Shown here: piece by piece, positions 54,046-63,188 of the stretch
Position numbering within the stretch: position 1 is the first letter of the stretch
How the letters are laid out: the number at the start of each line of letters is the position of its first letter
Assembly (NCBI GenBank): GCA_001941025.1
Contig: MSHE01000032.1
Location: forward strand, 124,001 to 188,000
Length of the DNA: 64,000 nucleotides
Direction of reading: 5' to 3'
DNA from: Lachnospiraceae bacterium Zagget3
Lineage (GTDB): Bacteria; Bacillota_A; Clostridia; Lachnospirales; Lachnospiraceae
The notes under the pieces: model-generated
What the model was told of the DNA's origin: nothing
Database searches by the model: none
What the model saw: only the letters and a program-made list of their open reading frames with translations
Made by a program: the position numbers and the translations under genes

Positions 54046-54067
54046 CTCAATAAGTGTACTTTTTGAG
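54046..54067. promoter_or_regulatory. Palindrome 2, putative upstream operator
   Basis: Arms CTCAATAAGT and ACTTTTTGAG around GT, one mismatch, extendable by one T/A pair on each side. Centre about 155 bp from palindrome 1, on the far side of the promoter. Confidence 0.65.
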
Positions 54068-54085
54068 ACAGATAATTTAGATCAG

Positions 54086-54112
54086 AAAAAAGCGCAGGAC
54101 TCGTTCCTGCGC
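54086..54112 (-). terminator. Terminator overlapping the recombinase remnant
   Basis: GCGCAGGA/TCCTGCGC stem with loop ACGAG, then six T on the minus strand. The first stem arm coincides with the GCAGGAAC that ends the intact recombinase gene, so this is probably the native 3' end of that element. Confidence 0.85.
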
Positions 54113-54171
54113 TTTCTCCGTCGGCGATAGAATGTCGCCTGGCTCACTCCACACCGATTTCTTTCGATTCG
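54092..54171 (-). pseudogene. C-terminal remnant of a serine recombinase
   Basis: On the minus strand the frame reads RIERNRCGVSQATFYR, matching the helix-turn-helix [13 protein letters not shown] of the intact copy at 37818. About 25 codons survive. It is sandwiched between two terminators, downstream of the giant DUF285 gene. Confidence 0.75.
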
Positions 54172-54176
54172 CTCGT

Positions 54177-54203
54177 AAAAAGAGACCCCAGACGAGGGGT
54201 CTC
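54177..54203 (-). terminator. Rho-independent terminator of the giant DUF285 gene
   Basis: GAGACCCC/GGGGTCTC stem around a 6-nt loop, then five T on the minus strand, 27 nt after the stop codon. Confidence 0.9.
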
Positions 54204-54229
54204 TCCTTACATTGCTTCGCTGATCTGGT

Positions 54230-57200
54230 TTATCCGATCACGTATCCGTTCCGCACGGTGTAGGTCTTCCCATTATAGGTTACGGTGCCGCTGTAGGCAA
54301 ACTGCACTTTGCCGTTGTTCAAGTACCAGGTCCCGTTCTGGTTCGAAGCGATCCCGTGGAAGTTAAACTGCACTTTGCCGCCTTCCACATACCACCAGCC
54401 GTTCTTGTTCTTATCGACGCCTTTGTGGGTGAAGTCCACTTTGCCGGCGTTGATGTACCACCAGCCGTTCGCGTTGCCGTAGTTGCCAAGGCCCGTGAAG
54501 TTGGTCTGTACCTTGCCGCCGACTACATAGAACCAGCCGTTCTTGTTCTTGTCGACGCCGTTGTGGGTGAAGTCCACTTTGCCGCCCGCGATGTACCACC
54601 AGCCGTTCGCGTTCTCGTAATTCGCGAGGCCTGTGAAGCCGAACTGTACCTTGCCGCCGGTCACATAGTACCAGCCGTTCTGGTTCTTATCGACGCCGTT
54701 GTGGGTGAAGTCCACTTTGCCGTTCACGATGTACCACCAGCCGTTCACGTTGCGGAAGTTGCTAAGGCCCGTAAAGTTCGTCTGCACCTTGCTGTCGATC
54801 ACGTAGTACCAGTCACCCGCGGTGCCGATGGCGCCGGTCCGGTCTTTTATGATATCCGTCTTCGTAAAGGTGACGACACCGTTCTCGACATACCACTTGC
54901 CGTTCGCGTTCTCCGCGAAGCCGTAATAGTCCAGGCGGACCAGACCGTCCGCATACAGGCGCCAGATCCCGTCGGAATCCTTGATGAGCCCATCTTTAAG
55001 CACCAGGTTGTCCTTCGCGGTCTTCAGCTCGAGCACTGCAGCGTCTACCTCATCCTGCGTGGCATCCGGGTCAGCCAGGACGCTCACCGCGTCCATAAGG
55101 CTTTCCTCAAACGGTGCCCAGGTGTCCGCTGTGTAGCAGCTCAGCGGCAGCATGGAATCTATCACGATCTCGCTTAACAGCTCGCTCTTATCGACCCCTT
55201 CGGGTGTCGGTTCAGATTCCGGCTTCTCCAAGCCTACGATCGCCGTTACAAGGGCAACCGTCGCGTTATTTACGGCATCCTGTGTCGCATCCGGATCCGC
55301 GTCGACTGCCTTCGCGGCCTCGAGCGCATCCTGCATCGCTGCCCAGCTCTCCGGTGTGTAAGCGCTTTCGTCTAACGCGTCCGCCGTATCGATCGCCGCT
55401 TCCAGGATGGTCTTGTCGACTTCTGCGGGCTGCTCCTCGGTCTCAAGATCCACGAGCGCGTTCACGAGAGCGACCGCCGCGCTGTTTATGTCATCCTGTG
55501 TCGCGTTGGCATCCGCACTGACCGCCTTCGCGGCATTCACGGCATTCTGAAGGGCCTCCCAGCTCTCTGGTGTGTAGTAATCCTTGTAGGCATCCAGCGC
55601 TTCCGCCGCAGAGATCATCGCGTTCAGGATCGTCTTGTCGGTCTGATCCTTGAGCGCCAGCCCCGCGAGTGCGTTCACGAGGTCGATCGTCGCGTTGTTT
55701 ACCTCATCCTGTGTCACGCTGTCATCCGCACTGACTGCCTCTGCCGCATCCAGGGCACTCTGGAGGGCATTCCAGCTGTCCGGTGTGTAGTTGTCCTTAT
55801 ACTCCGCCAGCTCTTCCGCTAACCCGATCACCTCATTCAGAACGGTCTTGTCGGTGGTCGGCTGTTCAACCGTATACGTCCAATATGTACCGGGCTCGGT
55901 CACATCCTGCAGATAATCCTCCGATACGATGTTGCCGTTCTCCGGGCTGTCGTACCAGATCTGCTGATCCACCACCTGACCTCTGGTAAAGATGTCAGTG
56001 TTCTCACCAATCGCAACCCATTCCAGCGCCGGGCATCCGATGGCGAATCTCTCGCCGCTTGTTACATTGCCCGTATCCCAATTGCTTAAGTCAAGGGAGG
56101 TGAGGCTTTCGCAGTTCGCGAACATATCATCCATACATTCCACGTTCGAGATGTCCCAATTTGACACGTCCACGCTGGTCAGGCTGGTGCAGCTGTCAAA
56201 CAGGGACTCCATGGTCGTCACGTTCGAGGTATCCCAGTTCGACACGTCCAGGCTTTCCAGACTGGAGCAGGCCCCAAACAGAACCCACATGTTCGTCACG
56301 TTCGAGGTATCCCAGCCCGACACGTCCAGGCTTTCCAGACTGGAGCAGGCCCCAAACAGCCCCCACATGCTCGTCACATTCGAAGTATCCCAGCCCGACA
56401 CGTCCAAACTTGTCAGGTTTTCGCAGTTCTGGAACATGCCAGTCATGTCCGTCACGCTCGAAGTATCCCAATCCGACAGGCCTTCCACGCTGGCAAGGCC
56501 TGCACAATAGGCGAACGTGCCGTACATGTTCTCCACCTTCGAGGTGTTCATATTCCCAAGTCCGCTAAATATAGCATTCGAGAAATCATCGAACCATAAC
56601 GCGAGGCTTATAGGCTGCGCCTCCGCAAACGATTCATCGATCACTACGCTTGTCACGTCTTCCCGGATCTCGTACCACGGAAGATCGGTTAACTCATCAA
56701 CATCCACATCGAGGGTCTCCAAACCCGTATACACATCCGTCACGGTCTTTCCGTTATAGCTACCGTCCTCGGCGGGTGCCACGTCCCAATAGAACGTCAG
56801 CGAGTAGTCATCCTCGCTGTAGACGGCAAACGCCTCCGGCGCTTTGGTCGTATACGTCCAGTACGTGCCGGGCTCGGTCACATCCTGCAGGTAATCCTCC
56901 GATACGATGCTGCCGTTCTCCGGGCTGTCGTACCAGATCTGCTGATCCACCACCTGACCTCTGGTAAAGATGTCGGTGTTCTCACCAATCGCAACCCATT
57001 CCAGCGCCGGGCATCCGATGGCGAATCTCTCGCCGCTTGTTACATTGCCCGTATCCCAATTGCTTAAATCAAGGGAGGTGAGGCTTTCGCAGTTCGCGAA
57101 CATATCATCCATACATTCCACGTTCGAGATGTCCCAATTTGACACGTCCACGCTGGTCAGGCTGGTGCAGCTGTCAAACAGGGACTCCATGGTCGTCACG

Positions 57201-60200
57201 TTCGAGGTATCCCAGTTCGACACGTCCAGGCTTTCCAGACTGGAGCAGGCCGCAAACAGAACCCACATGTTCGTCACGTTCGAGGTATCCCAGCCCGACA
57301 CGTCCAAGCTTACCAGACTGGAGCAGAGCCCAAACAGCCCCCACATGCTCGTCACATTCGAAGTATCCCAGCCCGACACGTCCAGACTTGTCAGGTTTTC
57401 GCAATTCTGGAACATGCTAGTCATGTCCGTCACGCTCGAGGTATCCCAATCCGACAGGCCTTCCACACTGGCAAGGCTTGTACAATAGGCGAACGTGCCG
57501 CACATGCGCTCCACCTTCGAGGTGTCCATATTCCCAAGTCCGCTAAATATAGCATTCGAGAAATCATAGAACCATAACGCGAGGCTTATAGGCTGCGCCT
57601 CCGCAAACGATTCATCGATCACTACGCTTGTCACGTCTTCCCGGATCTCGTACCACGGAAGATCGGTTAACTCATCAACATCCACATCGAGGGTCTCCAG
57701 ACCCGTATACACATCCGTCACGGTCTTGTCTTTATATTCACTCCCCACCTCTGGGACAGTTTCGTCCGTATAGAATGTCAGTGAGTAGTCATCCTCGCTG
57801 TAGACGGCAAACGCCTCCGTGGTGTTTGTATAGGTCCAATACTGCCCAGGTTCAGTCACATCCTGCAGGTAATCCTCCGATACGATGCTGCCGTTCTCCG
57901 GGCTGTCGTACCAGATCTGCTGATCCACATTGGCCGCGTCCTCCTCATCCTTTGTCAGGGTAAAGATGGTGGTGTTCTCCCCGATCTTCACCCATTCCAG
58001 CGCCGGGCATCCGATGGCGAATCTTTCGCCGCTTATCACATTGCCCGTATCCCAATTGCTTAAGTCAAGGGAGGTGAGGCTTTCGCAGTTCGCGAACATA
58101 TCATCCATCCACTTCACGTTCGAGGTGTCCCAATTTGACACGTCCACGTTGGTCAGACTTGCGCATTCGTCAAACAGGGACTCCATGTCCGTCACGTTTG
58201 AGGTATCCCAGCCCGACACATCTACAACATCTGCCAGGCTTGTACAGCCCGCAAACACAGCCCACATTCCCGTTACGTTCGAGGTATCCCAGCCCGACAC
58301 ATCGATGCTCGTCAGGCTCTGACAGTCTTCAAACAGATAAGCCATGTCTACCACGTTTGCAGTGTCCCAACCCGACACATCAATGCCTGTCAGATTATAA
58401 CAGTCTGAAAACAGAAATGCCATGTCTACCACGTTCGCAGTGTCCCAACCCGACACATCCACACTCGTCAGGCTTTCACACCCAGAAAACATGGACGTCA
58501 TATACATCACATTCGAAGTGTCCCAGTTCGATACATCCACGCTTTCCAGACTGCCGCAGTCACAGAAGATGAGACTCATCAGTTCTACGTTCGAGGTATC
58601 CCAGCCCGACACGTCTACGCTTGTCAGACTCGAACAATGCACAAACAGGTGGTCCATCCACCTCACATGCGAGGTATCCCAGCCTGACACATCCACGTTT
58701 GTAAGACTGGTACAATGGGAAAACATTTCTCCCAGATTCTCCACAGCCGTGATGTCCCAACCCGACACATCCACGTCTGTAAGACTGGTACATTCGCAAA
58801 ACATGGCGCTCATGTCCTCCACATTCGAGGTGTCCCAGCCCGACACATCCACACTTGTCATACTGGAACAACCCACAAACATGCTGTTCATGTCCGTCAC
58901 TTCCGAAGTGTCTATATTTTCCAACCCGCTGAACGAAGCATCTGCTAAAGAGCTGAACCAATAGGCAAGACTTACGGGCTGCGCCTCCGCAAACGAGAGG
59001 TCGATCACCACGTCCGTTATATCATGCCGCAAACCGTACCAGGGGGCGCCCCGTATGCCTGTCAAACTGAGACTATCCACATCCGTGTATACGTTCGTCA
59101 CGATCTTATCTTGATACATATCGCCCTCTGCGGGTGCCACGTCCCAATAGAACGTCAACGAGTTATCGTCCCCGCTGTAAACAGCAAACGCCTCCGGAGA
59201 TTGGGTCGTATAGGTCCAGTAGGTGCCGGGCTCTGTCACATCCTGCAGATAATCCTCCGATACGATGCTGCCGTCCACCTGGCTGTCATACCAGATCTGC
59301 TGATCCACCACCTGGCCCCTTGTAAAGATATCGGTGTTCTCACCGATCGCAACCCACTCGAGCGCCGGGCATCCGGTGGCGAAATTCGAGTACGCTGTAA
59401 CATTGCCTGTATCCCAACTGCTTAAGTCGAGGGAGGTGAGGCTTTCGCAGTTTGCAAACATACTATTCATCCACCTCACGTTCGACGTGTCCCAATTTGA
59501 CACATCCACACTGGTCAGGCCTGTGCAGCTTTCAAACAGGGCCTCCATGTCCGTTGCGCTCGAGGTATCCCATCCTGACACGTCCAAGGTTTCCAGTCCG
59601 GAGCAGCCCGCAAACAGGGCCCACATGCTCGTCAAACTCGAAGTATCCCAGTCCGATACGTCCAGACTTGTCAGGCTTACGCAATCCTGGAACATGCCAC
59701 TCATATTCCACACGCTCGAGGTGTCCCAATCCGACACGTCCAGTTCTGTCAGGCTGGGACACTCGATGAACATGTTCGCCATGGTCGTGACATGGGAGGT
59801 ATCCCATCCCGATACGTCCACGTTGGAAAGAGCAACACATTGGTAGAACAGATTGCTCATGTCCGTCACGCTCGAGGTGTCCCATCCCGACACATCAATG
59901 CTCGTCAGGCTGAGGCAATCACGAAACATGCTGCCCATCCATTCCACGTTCGAGGTGTCCCAGTTTGACACATCGATGCCGTCCAGGCTATCACATTCAT
60001 AAAACATATAGCCCATCTGCGTCACGTTGGAGGTGTCCCAATCCGCCACATCCACGCTTTCCAGAGAGTAACAGTTGTTAAACAGGGAGTCCATGTACTC
60101 CACGGAAGAGGTATCCCAATCCGACAGGCCGGTTATGCTTTCGAGGCTGTAGCAATCGGAAAACATGATGCCTATATCCGTCACGTTCGAGGTGTCCCAT

Positions 60201-63106
60201 CCCGACACGTCCAGGCTTGTCGCGCTGGAACAGTCAAAAAACATGGATTCCATTTCCGTCACGTTCGATGTATCAATATACGTAAGCCCGCTGAAGGAAG
60301 CATCCGCGAAATAGCAGAACCAATAGGCAAGGCTTACGGGCTGCGCCTCCGCAAACGAGTCATCGAACACCACATCCGTTACCTTCGTCGCCAGACTGCG
60401 CCACGGGACTTCGCGGTAACTTGTCAGGCGGAGACTGTCCACATCCTCATACACGGTCGTCACCGTCTTGCCATCATAGGTGTCCCCTTCGGACGGCACA
60501 TAGTCTACATAAAATGTCAGTGATTGATCCTCTTCGCTGTAGACGGCAAACGCCCCGAAATCCTTCGTATAAGTCCAGTACTGTCCGGGCTCTGTCACAT
60601 CCTGCAGATACTCCTCCGACACGATGTTTCCGTTTGTCGGGCTGTCATACCAGATCTGCTGATCCACCACCGGGCCTCTGGTAAAGATGTCGGTATTTTC
60701 ACCGATTCTGACCCATTCCAAAGACGTACATCCTATGGCGAAACCGTACACGTAGGTATCCAAATCTATCGTATCCCATCCGCTTACATCGATGCCGATG
60801 AGGGTTTCACAATTTTGGAACATATAGGTCATATCATCTACGTACGATATATCCCAACTCGATATGTCCACACTGGTAAGGCTTGTGCAGCCACTAAACA
60901 TCGCCGTCAAGAACGACACGTTCGAAGTATCCCACTCTGATGTGTCCAGACTGGTCAGATTCTCACAGTTCGCAAACATATAAGACATAGATTCCACGTT
61001 CCGTGTGGTCCAATCGGAAACATCCAACTCGGACAGGCTTGTGCAGCCGAAAAACATGCTCGCCATGTTCTCGACACCCGAGACCTCCCAATCGGATACA
61101 TCCACACTGGTAAGGCTCATGCAGCCTCTGAACATGGAATCCATATCTGTAACGCTCTCGGTATCCCAGTCTGCCACATCCAGGTCGGTCAGGCTTTCAC
61201 AATTCGCAAACAGGGAGTCCATCCGCTCCACGTTTCCGGTGTCCCACCCGGACACATCCACGCTCGTCAGGCTTTTGCAGTTTTCAAACAGATTGCGCAT
61301 GTTCGTAACATTTGCGGTATCCCATCCCGACACGTCCAGGCTGGTCAGATTTTCGCAATCATAAAACAGATAGCCCATCCGCTCTACGTTCCCAGTGTCC
61401 CAGTCCGCCATATCCAAACTCTCGAGGTTCTTGCAGCTTTCAAACATGTTATGCATGTCCACAACCTGCGAGACATCCCACCCCGACACATCCAGGCTGG
61501 TCAGACCGGAGCAGAAAGAAAACATCTGGGACATGCCCGTCACATTTCCGGTATCCCAGCCCGACACGTCCAGGTTGGTCATGGCCGGGCAATAGTAAAA
61601 CATGCATGTCATGTCTGTAACTTGCGAGGTATCCAGATACGCAAACCCGTCAAATTCCGCATATCGGAAATTATCAAACCAATAAGCGAGGCTTATGGGC
61701 TGCGCATACACAAACGATTCATCGAACTCCACTGTCTCTACATCTTCCCGGATGTCGTACCAGGGAATCCCGGCATCGCTTTGCGCGGCGATGGTGTCCA
61801 CATCGTCATATACAACCGTTGCCTCCTTGTCGTTATAGACATCCCCCACGGCAGGCGCCGCAGTGTCCTTGTAAAACGTCAGGGAGCTGTCCTCCCCGCT
61901 GTAGACGGCAAACGCCTCCGCGGGCACCGTATAAGTATAGTACTGCCCAGGCTCGGTTACATCCTGCAGATAATTTGTCGACACAGGGTTTACGCTTATC
62001 GGATCTTTATACCAGTACTGCTGACTTACGACAGCCTCTCCCTTTCTGAAGATGTCGGTATACGACCCAATCTTAACCCACTCGAGGGCCGAGCATCCGG
62101 TAGCGAAATCGTCGCAGTCTGCAACCTTCCCTGTATTCCAACTGCTTAAGTCAAGAGAAATAAGCTGATAGCACTCATTAAACATGCAATGCATATCCGT
62201 AACTCTCGATGTATCCCAGTTCGACAAATTCAAGCTTTCCATACTACGACAGTTATAAAACATGTACTCCATGTTCGTTACGCTCGATGTGTCCCAGCCC
62301 GGCAAGGCACTCACGGATGCCAAATTATAACAATCGTAAAACATGCTTCCCATGTTCGTTACGCGCGATGTATCCCAGCCCGACAAATTCAGGCTTATCA
62401 ACTCTTGACAATTGTAAAACATGCAATTCATGTCCGTAACGCTCGATGTGTCCCAGCCCGAAAAATTCTCGCTTACCAAGCCTCGACACTGGTAAAACAT
62501 AGCACTCATGTTCGTAACGTTTGAGGTATTCCAAACTGTCAAGCCATCCAATTCTGCCAAGTTGATGCATCCATAAAACATACTTGACATGTCCGTTACG
62601 CTCGATGTATCCCAGCCCGACAAATTCAGGCGTTTCGCGCTTTCACAATTTTCAAACATGGATTTCATATTCGTAACGCGCGACGTATCCATATACAAAA
62701 ATCCGTCGTCAAAGGAAGCATTTGTAAAGTCGTAAAACCAATAGGAAAGGCTTATGGGCTGCGCATTAGCAAACGAAAGATCGATCACCACTTCCGCTAC
62801 GCTTTCCCGAACGCCACTCCAGGGGATTTCACTTTCGCTTTGCGCGTTAAGACAGTCCACTGCCGCGTACAGGTTCGTCACCGTTTCCCCATTATAGGAC
62901 TCCCCTTCCGTCGGCAGAGTTTCGTCCGTATAGAATGTCAAGCTATTATTGTCACTGCTGTAAACGGCAAACGCTTCCAAATCCGCTGATACATCCTGCG
63001 TTTCCGAATCGTCCGCCTCTGCCGCGCACGTTGTCATGCCGCCCAAACTGAACACCATGGCCGCAGCCAAAACCATTGTCAAAACTCTCTTGGAAAACAA
63101 CTTCAT
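54230..63106 (-). CDS. Giant BspA-like (DUF285) surface protein with FIVAR and wall-binding repeats
   Basis: A 2958-residue secreted protein. Signal peptide KRVLTMVLAAAMVFSLGGMT with cleavage near CAA. Residues about 45-2415 are six modules, each opening AFAVYS....SLTFY and closing YLQDVTEPGxYWTYT. Within them run ~24-residue units of the type LDVSGWDTSNVTNMxxMF, the DUF285 solenoid. Residues about 2418-2705 are four FIVAR-like helical repeats (TDKTVLNEVI...YTPDSWNALQSAL). Residues 2706-2958 are aromatic wall-binding repeats (NGWWYVEGGKVQFNFHGI). No sortase motif. ATG at 63106 with AGGAGG 8 nt upstream. Probably non-covalently wall-bound, for adhesion. Confidence 0.93.
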   Translation of the reverse strand: MKLFSKRVLTMVLAAAMVFSLGGMTTCAAEADDSETQDVSADLEAFAVYSSDNNSLTFYTDETLPTEGESYNGETVTNLYAAVDCLNAQSESEIPWSGVRESVAEVVIDLSFANAQPISLSYWFYDFTNASFDDGFLYMDTSRVTNMKSMFENCESAKRLNLSGWDTSSVTDMSSMFYGCINLAELDGLTVWNTSNVTNMSAMFYQCRGLVSENFSGWDTSSVTDMNCMFYNCQELISLNLSGWDTSRVTNMGSMFYDCYNLASVSALPGWDTSSVTNMEYMFYNCRSMESLNLSNWDTSRVTDMHCMFNECYQLISLDLSSWNTGKVADCDDFATGCSALEWVKIGSYTDIFRKGEAVVSQQYWYKDPISVNPVSTNYLQDVTEPGQYYTYTVPAEAFAVYSGEDSSLTFYKDTAAPAVGDVYNDKEATVVYDDVDTIAAQSDAGIPWYDIREDVETVEFDESFVYAQPISLAYWFDNFRYAEFDGFAYLDTSQVTDMTCMFYYCPAMTNLDVSGWDTGNVTGMSQMFSFCSGLTSLDVSGWDVSQVVDMHNMFESCKNLESLDMADWDTGNVERMGYLFYDCENLTSLDVSGWDTANVTNMRNLFENCKSLTSVDVSGWDTGNVERMDSLFANCESLTDLDVADWDTESVTDMDSMFRGCMSLTSVDVSDWEVSGVENMASMFFGCTSLSELDVSDWTTRNVESMSYMFANCENLTSLDTSEWDTSNVSFLTAMFSGCTSLTSVDISSWDISYVDDMTYMFQNCETLIGIDVSGWDTIDLDTYVYGFAIGCTSLEWVRIGENTDIFTRGPVVDQQIWYDSPTNGNIVSEEYLQDVTEPGQYWTYTKDFGAFAVYSEEDQSLTFYVDYVPSEGDTYDGKTVTTVYEDVDSLRLTSYREVPWRSLATKVTDVVFDDSFAEAQPVSLAYWFCYFADASFSGLTYIDTSNVTEMESMFFDCSSATSLDVSGWDTSNVTDIGIMFSDCYSLESITGLSDWDTSSVEYMDSLFNNCYSLESVDVADWDTSNVTQMGYMFYECDSLDGIDVSNWDTSNVEWMGSMFRDCLSLTSIDVSGWDTSSVTDMSNLFYQCVALSNVDVSGWDTSHVTTMANMFIECPSLTELDVSDWDTSSVWNMSGMFQDCVSLTSLDVSDWDTSSLTSMWALFAGCSGLETLDVSGWDTSSATDMEALFESCTGLTSVDVSNWDTSNVRWMNSMFANCESLTSLDLSSWDTGNVTAYSNFATGCPALEWVAIGENTDIFTRGQVVDQQIWYDSQVDGSIVSEDYLQDVTEPGTYWTYTTQSPEAFAVYSGDDNSLTFYWDVAPAEGDMYQDKIVTNVYTDVDSLSLTGIRGAPWYGLRHDITDVVIDLSFAEAQPVSLAYWFSSLADASFSGLENIDTSEVTDMNSMFVGCSSMTSVDVSGWDTSNVEDMSAMFCECTSLTDVDVSGWDITAVENLGEMFSHCTSLTNVDVSGWDTSHVRWMDHLFVHCSSLTSVDVSGWDTSNVELMSLIFCDCGSLESVDVSNWDTSNVMYMTSMFSGCESLTSVDVSGWDTANVVDMAFLFSDCYNLTGIDVSGWDTANVVDMAYLFEDCQSLTSIDVSGWDTSNVTGMWAVFAGCTSLADVVDVSGWDTSNVTDMESLFDECASLTNVDVSNWDTSNVKWMDDMFANCESLTSLDLSNWDTGNVISGERFAIGCPALEWVKIGENTTIFTLTKDEEDAANVDQQIWYDSPENGSIVSEDYLQDVTEPGQYWTYTNTTEAFAVYSEDDYSLTFYTDETVPEVGSEYKDKTVTDVYTGLETLDVDVDELTDLPWYEIREDVTSVVIDESFAEAQPISLALWFYDFSNAIFSGLGNMDTSKVERMCGTFAYCTSLASVEGLSDWDTSSVTDMTSMFQNCENLTSLDVSGWDTSNVTSMWGLFGLCSSLVSLDVSGWDTSNVTNMWVLFAACSSLESLDVSNWDTSNVTTMESLFDSCTSLTSVDVSNWDISNVECMDDMFANCESLTSLDLSNWDTGNVTSGERFAIGCPALEWVAIGENTDIFTRGQVVDQQIWYDSPENGSIVSEDYLQDVTEPGTYWTYTTKAPEAFAVYSEDDYSLTFYWDVAPAEDGSYNGKTVTDVYTGLETLDVDVDELTDLPWYEIREDVTSVVIDESFAEAQPISLALWFDDFSNAIFSGLGNMNTSKVENMYGTFAYCAGLASVEGLSDWDTSSVTDMTGMFQNCENLTSLDVSGWDTSNVTSMWGLFGACSSLESLDVSGWDTSNVTNMWVLFGACSSLESLDVSNWDTSNVTTMESLFDSCTSLTSVDVSNWDISNVECMDDMFANCESLTSLDLSNWDTGNVTSGERFAIGCPALEWVAIGENTDIFTRGQVVDQQIWYDSPENGNIVSEDYLQDVTEPGTYWTYTVEQPTTDKTVLNEVIGLAEELAEYKDNYTPDSWNALQSALDAAEAVSADDSVTQDEVNNATIDLVNALAGLALKDQTDKTILNAMISAAEALDAYKDYYTPESWEALQNAVNAAKAVSADANATQDDINSAAVALVNALVDLETEEQPAEVDKTILEAAIDTADALDESAYTPESWAAMQDALEAAKAVDADPDATQDAVNNATVALVTAIVGLEKPESEPTPEGVDKSELLSEIVIDSMLPLSCYTADTWAPFEESLMDAVSVLADPDATQDEVDAAVLELKTAKDNLVLKDGLIKDSDGIWRLYADGLVRLDYYGFAENANGKWYVENGVVTFTKTDIIKDRTGAIGTAGDWYYVIDSKVQTNFTGLSNFRNVNGWWYIVNGKVDFTHNGVDKNQNGWYYVTGGKVQFGFTGLANYENANGWWYIAGGKVDFTHNGVDKNKNGWFYVVGGKVQTNFTGLGNYGNANGWWYINAGKVDFTHKGVDKNKNGWWYVEGGKVQFNFHGIASNQNGTWYLNNGKVQFAYSGTVTYNGKTYTVRNGYVIG
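55870..57825. repeat. 978-bp tandem duplication within the DUF285 gene
   Basis: Copies 55870-56847 and 56848-57825 are nearly identical, differing at scattered single bases and at the inter-module junction. They encode modules 5 and 6 of the protein; 978 is divisible by 3, so gain or loss keeps the frame. The other four modules are longer and more diverged. Confidence 0.88.
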
Positions 63107-63148
63107 GTCAAAACCCTCCTATAGTATGCGTACCCCGGTTTGCCACTT

Positions 63149-63177
63149 ATTATATCATGCTGCCTGATTAGATTCTA
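63149..63177 (-). promoter_or_regulatory. Extended -10 promoter of the giant DUF285 gene
   Basis: Minus strand TGA-TATAAT (-10 at 63149-63154) with a weak TAGAAT 17 nt upstream, 43 nt before the start codon. Confidence 0.65.
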
Positions 63178-63188
63178 TAAAAAAACCA

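Noticed and set aside
53876..54070. An active invertible promoter segment
   Set aside because: Inverted repeats flank the promoter, but the adjacent recombinase lacks catalytic residues and the arms match only partly. Kept as an alternative within a finding, not annotated.
54230..63106. Regular repeats that look CRISPR-like at DNA level
   Set aside because: They are degenerate protein-coding repeats of the DUF285 type, not identical direct repeats with unique spacers.
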